Of a DNA stretch of 23,928 bases, positions 18,027 to 23,928 are shown in pieces. The stretch is from Chara braunii (taxonomy: Eukaryota > Streptophyta > Charophyceae > Charales > Characeae). A program made the position numbers and the translations under genes. How positions within the stretch are numbered: position 1 is the stretch's first letter; the number at the start of each line of letters is the position of its first letter. The stretch covers positions 387,857 through 411,784 of the forward strand of contig BFEA01000755.1 in NCBI GenBank assembly GCA_003427395.1. The letters are read 5' to 3'. The notes below the pieces were generated by a model. It was not told the origin of the DNA, made no database searches, and saw only the letters and a program-made list of their open reading frames with translations.

Positions 18027-18518
18027 CACATGCTTGTGCATGTGGCGTAGGTGCACGCGTGTGTGCTTGCTTTGTTGGTGCGCTGTTTGCGTGGCCTGTG
18101 ATGTTGCCTGTTCTGTCAGGATACACTGTGCAGCAGGGCTGCTGGGGAACAATGGAATGGCGGTGGGGACCACTGACATCTTGACCATGTCATTTTTTCA
18201 TTTGAAAATTACGGCAGCAGCTTGGCATAGGTTGGATGGATCAGTTCTCTTGCGACGTGTTTTTTCCTCCTGCCGTTCTGGAAACAGATGTATGGTTATC
18301 GACCGCGGGCCCCTCATTGCGAGTTTCCGAGGGCCGAAATGCAAAGCTGGCCATTGATGAGTTTTATCAATGGTGCACATCGGCTTTTTTGGAGTGGGCG
18401 ACGAACAATTTCTCCAGAAGGCTGGGGCCATGTACTAGCGGTTTAAGAAGAGTGTGATGGTGTTTGACGCTCGACTGTTTCGAACTTTCAATTCCATTTG
18501 TCAACTGCTTTTCCTGTG
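18023..18518. other. Intergenic stretch, nothing recognised
   Basis: No coding region or repeat could be supported; open frames of 60-125 codons show no recognisable domain. Confidence 0.4.
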
Positions 18519-18557
18519 CATTTTCTTTCCCCTTCTTTTTCTTTGCTTTTTAGAAAA
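18519..18557 (+). repeat. Acceptor-like polypyrimidine repeat, copy 1
   Basis: ATTTTCTTTCCCCTTC, then TTTTTCTTTGCTTTTTAG and AAAA. The same block of about 37 bp recurs at 19674-19710 and 19749-19785. A pyrimidine tract ending in TTTTTAG is what a 3' splice site looks like. It may be the conserved end of an intron carried by a duplicated sequence. Confidence 0.75.
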
Positions 18558-18817
18558 TGAAATCAGATTGCACTCCAAGCGTGCTTCCAACATGCATACA
18601 TGGGACTGGTGGGAAAACCAAACTCTTCAACGCAGAATTAACAACGAACTTGCACTTAAACTCTGTTCAAGTCAACCGTACAACCTGCGGCTATGGCCGC
18701 CGAGCACTGTCTCCACCACCAGCCTTACTCTTCCTCATGCACACATGTACGAGGATCTACCTTGAATGTCCACACTACACAGACACACACACACTCTGTC
18801 TGTGACAACAGCTGGGC

Positions 18818-18900
18818 GGCTATGGCCGCCGTCGTCTTCCTCCTAGGCTATGGTTGTCATCGTCTTCCTCCTGGCCAGCTATGGTCGCCGTCTTCCTCAT
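18818..18900. repeat. 28-bp tandem repeat (three units)
   Basis: Units read GGCTATGGCCGCCGTCGTCT + TCCTCCTA, a diverged second copy with TTGTCAT, and a shortened third copy. The core CTATGGCCGCC also occurs alone at about 18690. Confidence 0.8.
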
Positions 18901-18959
18901 TGCCCACTTCAGCTCCGGGCATGTGCAGACATGCACAAGTCACCTAGGCAGCGCTTCCG

Positions 18960-19424
18960 CATGGCTCACAGGCGAATGAATGAATGACTGGACGCTGCCT
19001 CTTTATTTATACTTCTTCGGAGGTACCCGGTCCTTGCCTCAAAACGCTTGGGCCTGGGCCAAAACCCATGCGGCCCTGGGCCTGGAAACTTCCAGACCAC
19101 GTAGGCCTGGTATGCCCAAAACGTGTGGGCCCTCTGGGCCAAAGCGCATGGCCCCAGATCGCATTTCCGAAGCCTTCTGCATACTGCGTGGCCAGAACCT
19201 TCCCCCACGTGCAGCCCTTGCCCTGGTACTTGCTGACTCAGACAGCCTCTTCCGGACAGACTCTTCTGGAACCTAGAGCCTGTGGACTGTTGCCTACGGA
19301 CTGACTCGTAGGCCTTCCTAGAGCAGTCTGAAGTCTCAGTCCTTAGGTAAGTAGAGACTTCTAGAACAGACCTTCCTAAGCTAATGGTAGCAGACTTAAG
19401 TACTAACCTACAGACCTAGGGATC
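18960..19424. other. GC-rich stretch with GGGCC words, no gene recognised
   Basis: Between about 19040 and 19155 the words GGGCC, CCAAAACG/CCCATG and GGCCTGG recur irregularly. The following 250 bp hold repeated CCTTCCTAGA/CTTCTAGA words. No coding or RNA gene is supported. Confidence 0.4.
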
Positions 19425-19461
19425 ATGCCCAACGTCCCTTCGTACAGCCTAACCTATGACA

Positions 19462-19615
19462 CAGGGGAGGTCGAGGGTTCGAATCTCACACGGTCACCGG
19501 GTGATTGTACAGGGCACAGGCATAGGTCCAGGGATCGAATCTCAGTCAGCACACAGGCCCAATGTACAGGGTTCAGGCATAGGTCTAGGGGTCGAATCTC
19601 AGTGTCTGCAACTGT
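19462..19615 (+). repeat. Tandem 56-57-bp repeat carrying tRNA-type B boxes
   Basis: Three units, each with a B-box-like core: GGGTTCGAATCTCA (about 19474), GGGATCGAATCTCAG (about 19531) and GGGGTCGAATCTCAG (about 19588). The shared upstream part is TGTACAGGGNNCAGGCATAGGTC. Core spacing is 56 and 57 bp. It may be amplified tRNA/SINE tails; no A box is evident. Confidence 0.7.
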
Positions 19616-19673
19616 AGTGTCCACTGGGTGAAACCGCTTCAAAAAGAGCGGCGGCCTTGAGACCATCATTTTC

Positions 19674-19785
19674 ATTTTCTTTCCCCTTCTGATTCTTTGC
19701 TTTTAGAAAATGGCGGTGGATGGTCTGGCGGTGGCCTTGAGACCATCGTTTTCTTTCCCCTTCTTTTTCTTTGCTTTTTAGAAAA
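19674..19785 (+). repeat. Acceptor-like polypyrimidine repeat, copies 2 and 3
   Basis: Two tandem copies 75 bp apart of the block at 18519-18557. Each ends TTTGCTTTTTAGAAAA or TTTGCTTTTAGAAAA and is preceded by GGCCTTGAGACCATC. The GGCGGCCTYGAGAC word continues as a third partial unit after 19786. Confidence 0.8.
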
Positions 19786-19867
19786 GGGCGGCGGCCTCGA
19801 GACGTCAGCGTCGAACTGACCAGCCTTGAGACGTCATCATTCCGAATTGTCGCATTTTACTTGTCTG

Positions 19868-19952
19868 CTTCCTGCAGAGTTCGAACTCAGGTCTGTATTT
19901 CAACAGTTCAGTCCTGGGGGGGTGTACTAACTGCCTGCGCTAGGCTAGTTGG
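19868..19952 (-). mobile_element. tRNA-derived SINE-like sequence, copy 3
   Basis: On the minus strand: CTAGCCTAGCGCAGGCAGTT (A-box-like), AGTACACC, a C run, CTGAACTGTTGAAATACAGACC, then GAGTTCGAACTC (B box, 19888-19877). The stretch CTGTTGAAATACAGACCTGAG is nearly identical to copy 2. Same orientation as the other copies. Confidence 0.6.
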
Positions 19953-20137
19953 TTTTCCTGTGCATTTTGGTTCTCCTTGTCTGTGTGTCATCTTTTCGCC
20001 AGAAATGTAGATGTGTTATCAGGTTAGAGCATATACTTGCAAGCAGACGGACCGGACGAGCGTCCGGTCCGGTCCGCTTTGCCGCGTGCGGCACCCTCCC
20101 CCCGGACCAGACGGACCCGGACTGGACCGGACAGGGN

Positions 20138-20189
<52 letters not shown>

Positions 20190-20330
20190 ACCTTCCGTTG
20201 TTGTTGTGTGTGTGTGTGTGAGAGTGTGTGAGAGAGAGAGAGAGAGAGACTGACCTCTCGTTGCTGCTGCTGTGTGTGTGAGTGTGAGTGTGTGTGTGTG
20301 TGTGTGTGCGTGTGTGTGTGTATGTGTGTG

Positions 20331-20372
<42 letters not shown>
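20138..20372. repeat. Alternating (AG)n and (TG)n microsatellites
   Basis: (AG)n, (TG)n, (AG)n, (TG)n, (AG)n in succession, separated by ACTGACCTCTCGTTGCTGCT-like linkers. TTGACCTTCCGTTGTTGTTG and CTGACCTCTCGTTGCTGCTG are diverged copies of one linker. A single N stands at 20137. Confidence 0.9.
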
Positions 20373-20376
<4 letters not shown>

Positions 20377-20397
20377 TCCGTCTCCGTTCAACTCCTC

Positions 20398-20433
20398 CCA
20401 ATCAATCAATCAATCAATCAATTAATCGAATGG

Positions 20434-20486
<53 letters not shown>

Positions 20487-20610
20487 AACAAAAACAAAAC
20501 ACGAGAAAGGGTCGATACCCACCCGATTTTTGCAAACAGAAAACGAAAAATCACTTAATCAATCAATCATTTGGTCAATCGAATGGATTGATTGATTGAT
20601 CGACTGTATG
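20398..20610. repeat. AATC/GATT hairpin module, copy 1
   Basis: (AATC)n then (GATT)n, the spacer GAAAACAAAAACAAAACACG, GAAAACGAAAAATCA, a second (AATC)n/(GATT)n pair and CGACTG. Each AATC/GATT pair is a perfect inverted repeat able to form a cruciform. The whole module recurs at 21061-21230. Confidence 0.9.
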
Positions 20611-20670
20611 TATGTGGGGGTGTGGGGGTGTGGGGGGGGTATGTGTGAGAGAGAGAGAGAGAGACTAACC

Positions 20671-21060
20671 TCCTGCTGATCCTCCACCACAACTTCATCC
20701 TCCTCCCGCTCCTCCAGTTCCTTCTCCAACTCCTCCTTCCACTCCTCCTCCCTCTCCTTCTCCTGCTCCCCCTCCTGCTCCCCCTCCTGCTGGTCCTCCC
20801 ACTCCTCTTGCTCCTACAGGCGTTCATTAACTCCCCCTCCCCTTTTCCTGCTGCTCCTTCTCCTGCCAATCCTCCTGCTCCTCCTCCTCCTCCTCCTGCT
20901 CCTCCCGCTCCTCCTCCCGCTCCCCCTCCCCCTCCTCCGCCCGCTCCTTCTCCCGCTCTTTCTCCCGCACCTCCTCCTCCTCCTCCTCTCCTCCTCCTCC
21001 TCCTCCTCCCGGTCCTCCTTCCAATCTTTCCCCCGAGACGACTTTTTCTTCTTTTTCCTC
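20671..21060. repeat. Polypyrimidine CTCCTC minisatellite
   Basis: About 390 bp of CTC/CTCCTG/CTCCCG triplets. The Pro-rich (plus) and Arg/Glu-rich (minus) open frames here are products of the repeat. Confidence 0.9.
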
Positions 21061-21223
21061 AATCAAACAATCAATCAATCGATTGGTTGATTGATTGATT
21101 GAAAACAAAAACAAAACACGAGAATAGGCTGATACCATACAAATTTTTCCAAAATGAAAACGAAAAGTCAATCAATCAATCAATCAATTTATCAATTGAA
21201 TTTATTGATTGATTGATTGATCG

Positions 21224-21230
<7 letters not shown>
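21061..21230. repeat. AATC/GATT hairpin module, copy 2
   Basis: Same order of parts as 20398-20610: AATC/GATT pair, GAAAACAAAAACAAAACACG, GAAAACGAAAAGTCA, AATC/GATT pair, CGACTG, then (TG)n. The spacer has diverged (e.g. ATAGGCTGATACCATAC against AAGGGTCGATACCCACC). Confidence 0.9.
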
Positions 21231-21275
<45 letters not shown>

Positions 21276-21280
<5 letters not shown>

Positions 21281-21313
21281 TCTTATACACATCTAGATGT
21301 GTATAAGAGACAG
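21276..21313. other. Nextera mate-pair junction adapter (artefact)
   Basis: CTGTCTCTTATACACATCT followed immediately by AGATGTGTATAAGAGACAG: two Tn5 mosaic ends back to back, a perfect 38-bp palindrome. This is the circularisation junction of Illumina Nextera mate-pair libraries. It follows a (TG)n run directly, where gap filling with an untrimmed read is plausible. It is not organismal DNA. Confidence 0.97.
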
Positions 21314-21350
21314 CGCCCGGACGGCGTCCGCTTGCAAGTATGGGTTAGAG

Positions 21351-21616
21351 GGATAAGTTTCGTCTTCCCTTACTGAATTTGATTTCTTCTTCGAGGGGGC
21401 TTTGGGCCAGTGTCTGGATACGCTGCTGGCTCGAGTTCCCTAGCAGCTGAAAATACAACCTTTGTGTCTCCTTCAGACATTTGGTTTCGATTTTTGTGTG
21501 TGTTTACCTATTTATGGTGTGTGATTGAATTAGCTATATTTTATGCTTTTTTTTATGTGGCAAATTTCTCGAGACAAAATAGCTGACCGATCTATATCGA
21601 GGCTTGAACTAGCTTG
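21351..21616. other. Intergenic stretch, nothing recognised
   Basis: Unique-looking DNA to the right of the hAT-like element; no gene or repeat supported. Confidence 0.35.
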
Positions 21617-21880
21617 GTTCGTTCCTACGCCATCCGGACTGTTAGATTATTGGATCTTTTCCGTCCATTTATTCCCACGTTAATGACCCGGCCTTACCTG
21701 CTTGTGGAGAGGTGTACACCTTCAGGAGTCTACATTTCCGCCTTGCATTAGAGCATCTCAAAATAACGCGGTTCGTGAGTCGTCCCGAGTGCTAGATTAT
21801 TGGACTGTGTCCGTCCATTTATTCATGCTAATGAGCAGGCCTTGCTCACTTGCAGACAGGAGTGTGCATTTGCGAAGATT
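21617..21880. repeat. Diverged tandem duplication, about 150-bp unit
   Basis: TAGATTATTGGA, TCCGTCCATTTATTC, GCTAATGA/GTTAATGA and GGCCTT occur in the same order in both units (first 21617-21769, second from 21770). The markers are offset by 150 bp. The units have diverged considerably. No coding frame is shared. Confidence 0.75.
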
Positions 21881-22700
21881 TGTGTTTTATGGTCGAGGAG
21901 TAGGCATCCTCACTTTGCCCCATGTTCCGTCTGCGGTTTTGCCACGAGCCCACGGTTCTCTGCGGGCCCGTTTACGCCTTCGTGTGGTGCAGAGGAAGAA
22001 TGGCTAGGTGCGCGCTTCACAGGCCTGTAGCTGTATCTTCAAATCCTCGTGTTCGTTTGTCAGGCAGTGATGTTTAATTACAGTCAGAGGCAAGCTGCAT
22101 GAGCTGTTATTGTTCTGGTCCTGGACTAACCTGGCCAGAATATGGACCAGGTTCCTGTTTTTCAAATGGTTCTTTTGGTAGTGCTGACATTGAACCAGAG
22201 GTGGAGGGACTGCATGAAAATCTGTTATTTTCCTGAGTGGGGATCCGGGCCACCCGGGTGACCGGCAGAGGCCCAGGGGAGGTCCTGGGCGGCCTGGCCG
22301 GGCAGGGCACCCGGTTGGGGGCCGGCCCCCCCCAGCCCACTTAACTGTCGGGGGATATCGGACCCCCTTTCGAACCCCCTTTGTTGCATACTGTAACGTG
22401 CAGACCAGAACAAGAACCGACCTTTCAATACGAAGTATAAGATAGCACACATCATCATCATCGTTATCTGGTGTGAAGGGGGTCTGGCGCTTCACACGAG
22501 AAGACTGCGCCAGCCCCAACCATAGACGAAGAAGGAGGGGTTAGACGAAAGAGGAGGGAAGATGGGAATGTCGTCAACACCAAGTCTCGGCACAGGCCCA
22601 AATAGTCCCTCGTCGAAATGTCTGAATCCCAATGTCCAGTCTGGATCCAATGTCGTCAAGTCTCAAGTCACAACTCTTTCTCTCTCTGTCGTAGTCTGAG
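21881..22700. other. Intergenic stretch, GC-rich island at 22230-22340
   Basis: No gene recognised. About 22232-22330 is very GC-rich (GGGCC, CCCGG and GGCCTGG words). CTGGCGC at about 22484 and GCGCCAG at about 22507 form a short hairpin. Minus-strand open frames here have no recognisable domain. Confidence 0.35.
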
Positions 22701-22706
22701 AAGTCA

Positions 22707-22754
22707 GGTGGCGAGAGGGTGAGAAGAGATGGTGGCGAGAGGGTGAGAAGAGAT
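22707..22754. repeat. Exact 24-bp tandem duplication
   Basis: GGTGGCGAGAGGGTGAGAAG plus AGAT occurs twice with no difference. Confidence 0.95.
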
Positions 22755-22929
22755 GGTGGACTCAGAAGAGGAAGAAGAAGAACTCTCTCTCTCTCTGTGT
22801 CCAGTACTAACCTGTGAAGTTGGCGCCTTGATGCAGGTATCACGAAGATGGAGCTGGAGCAATGGCGCCACAGGTAAGTATCACTGGCCTCCGCCAGTCT
22901 CTCTCCCACTCTACGATCTACCACCTACC

Positions 22930-23080
22930 AGCGCCCAGCGCTGAAGACTACAGCTACAGCTATGGCGCCCAGCGCCGAAGACTACAGCTAGCGCTAATAC
23001 CACCTAGCTCTGAAGACTACTGCAGCGCTCCTCCTGAGTGCTGCGGCCGAAATCCTGAAGACTACCTCGTGCCTACTGAA
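22930..23080 (+). repeat. Degenerate GAAGACTAC repeat
   Basis: GCGCCCAGCGCYGAAGACTACAGCT-type units occur twice about 33 bp apart (22931, 22964), followed by CTCTGAAGACTACTG and CCTGAAGACTACC at wider spacing. The plus frame gives repeated Glu-Asp-Tyr, but I see no evidence of a gene. Confidence 0.7.
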
Positions 23081-23190
23081 CTACCTACCCGTGAAGTGCA
23101 TGGGAACTTCCTATGTACTACGGGGTGTGCCTCCTGAGCCTGCCGAAGGGAGGCAGGGGCTGCAGCTGCAGCTCCTGCTCAAACTCGTGA

Positions 23191-23495
23191 GGAACAGGCT
23201 ATTTCTGGCCTGTTCCGCATCCCTTTTTACGTGCCTGAGTCTTAAGGGCAGGTCGAAACAATGAGGGCCTGAAAATGGCCCTCCGTTTCAGGCTGAAAAC
23301 TCTGGGTCTGAAAAGACCCAGAAATAGGCTGAAACGGGGTAGGGCCTGCAGGCCCTCGTTTTTCAGCTTTCAGGCTGAAACGGGGTAGGGCCTGCAGGCC
23401 CTCGTTTTTCAGCTTTCAGGCTGAAACGAACGGGGCCTGTAAGCGCTAAGTTTTAGGCTTTTAGGCTGAATGTCCGGGACAGGCCCTGCAGGGCC
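23191..23495. repeat. Cluster of perfect short hairpins
   Basis: Six inverted repeats in 305 bp: GGAACAGGC/GCCTGTTCC (23191-23216), GAGGGCC/GGCCCTC (23263-23283), CTGGGTC/GACCCAG (23302-23321), AGGGCCTGCAGGCCCT twice (23341-23356, 23387-23402) and GGCCCTGCAGGGCC (23482-23495). AGGCTGAAA words separate several of them. Confidence 0.85.
23326..23428. repeat. 46-bp tandem repeat, two full units plus partial
   Basis: The unit starts AGGCTGAAACGGGGTAGGGC, contains the palindrome AGGGCCTGCAGGCCCT, and ends CGTTTTTCAGCTTTC. The starts at 23326, 23372 and 23418 are exactly 46 bp apart and the two full copies look identical. Confidence 0.95.
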
Positions 23496-23520
23496 CGTGT
23501 GGCTACGCAGTATGCCACAC

Positions 23521-23522
<2 letters not shown>

Positions 23523-23589
<67 letters not shown>

Positions 23590-23590
23590 G
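23523..23590. repeat. (TG)n(AG)n compound microsatellite
   Basis: Pure TG repeats followed by AG repeats, then GGTTCGAATCATACTTGCA, which combines a B-box-like word with a sequence resembling the hAT-like end at 20030. Confidence 0.95.
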
Positions 23591-23805
23591 GTTCGAATCA
23601 TACTTGCAGCGCATCTCATGGGCGGGGTGCCGCACGCGCATGCAAGTACACACAAGTGATGCGCCGCATTAAAAAAGTAGAAAATAAAAGTGTCCTTGTT
23701 GTGTCCAGCCTCTTTTCGGAAGGATCCCTACAGCATATTAGCCAGGACCCGACGTCATGCAGAGATACACTTCAAACTTGTACTCCCTGAGGGTGGGCAG
23801 AGAAT

Positions 23806-23840
23806 ATATAGTCTGGATTCGAATTCAGGTCTGTGCATGT
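23806..23840 (-). mobile_element. tRNA-derived SINE-like fragment, copy 4
   Basis: On the minus strand TGCACAGACCTGAATTCGAA + TCC, matching the middle-to-B-box part of copies 2 and 3 (TACAGACCTGAGTTCGAA). The A-box half is not recognisable. Confidence 0.4.
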
Positions 23841-23928
23841 CGGTTATGGGTCACTATTTCTCTGTTTTCTCGCTTTTCTTTTCTTTTCTCGTTTTTCTTT
23901 TATTAGGAATACGTGCAGTGGCCCTAAG

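Larger units (their letters stand above)
20022..21350. mobile_element. hAT-like non-autonomous element with GGTTAGAG target duplication
   Basis: The 8-mer GGTTAGAG stands at 20022-20029 and again at 21343-21350. Between them, the left end CATATACTTGCAAGCAGACG is matched in inverted orientation by the right end (reverse complement CATACTTGCAAGCGGACG), with a 2-bp AT difference. An 8-bp duplication with short imperfect ends is the hAT pattern. CTTGCAAG is itself palindromic, which lowers the weight of the inverted match, but the duplication is exact. The interior is GC-rich CCGGACC words, microsatellites, a polypyrimidine block and two copies of an AATC/GATT hairpin module, with no transposase. 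The sequencing adapter at 21276-21313 lies 29 bp from the right end, so the interior length is unreliable. Confidence 0.7.

Noticed and set aside
20671-21171. Pro-rich and Arg/Glu-rich ORFs
   Set aside because: Products of the CTC minisatellite.
20398-21230. CRISPR-like array
   Set aside because: The spaced repeats are AATC/GATT microsatellites in a eukaryotic transposon-like element, without uniform spacers or cas genes.
21276-21313. Natural 38-bp palindrome or transposon end
   Set aside because: It is exactly the two Tn5 mosaic ends of the Nextera mate-pair adapter.
22862-23137. 91-codon ORF with Glu-Asp-Tyr repeats
   Set aside because: The repeat is in the DNA (GAAGACTAC) and the frame has no other support.

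Overview
This is a nuclear eukaryotic window, not a bacterial one. It is repeat-rich, full of (CT)n/(TG)n microsatellites, poly(A)/poly(T) tracts and small inverted-repeat elements, and it contains assembly gaps (145 N at 13289-13433 and single Ns). The only gene I recognise with confidence belongs to a land-plant and streptophyte family (Arabidopsis At1g75140/At1g19370). A green plant or streptophyte alga is therefore the best guess, and the microsatellite-rich, low-gene-density texture would suit a charophyte such as Chara. That last step is inference.

Layout. 1-3800: intergenic DNA with microsatellites, short tandem duplications and a 109-bp MITE (1728-1836). 4062-10073: one uninterrupted ORF of about 2,003 residues encoding a giant member of the At1g75140-like membrane-protein family. 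It has an N-terminal signal/anchor, a roughly 900-residue acidic low-complexity region, a short coiled coil, a beta-propeller-like domain interrupted by low-complexity loops, one C-terminal transmembrane helix, and a basic tail made of a 24-bp (8-residue) minisatellite. 10123-10231: a second copy of the same 109-bp MITE, 49 bp past the stop codon. 11318-11860: a long polypurine tract. 12400-13480: a small RING-finger gene (two RING-like modules) interrupted by the gap. It lies between two diverged copies of what looks like its terminal exon plus 3' flank, suggesting a tandem gene array.

13590-16000 is a dense nest of retroposed and inverted-repeat elements: U6 snRNA fragments on both strands, tRNA-derived SINE-like sequences, a Tourist/Harbinger-like MITE with TAA target duplication, an insertion consisting only of a poly(A) tail with a 15-bp target duplication, elements ending in GCTAGTGGGNCC, and a structured poly(A)-tailed insertion whose empty site is preserved about 250 bp away. 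16-20 kb has no recognisable gene, only short tandem repeats, tRNA-like B boxes and three copies of an acceptor-like polypyrimidine block. 20022-21350 is a 1.3-kb hAT-like non-autonomous element with an 8-bp target duplication and microsatellite filling. It contains an intact 38-bp Nextera mate-pair junction adapter (21276-21313), which is a sequencing/assembly artefact. 21.6-23.9 kb holds more tandem repeats and a cluster of perfect short hairpins.

The genes here do not form a pathway. The main biology is the giant membrane protein, the RING gene array, and the retroposition record around 14-16 kb.
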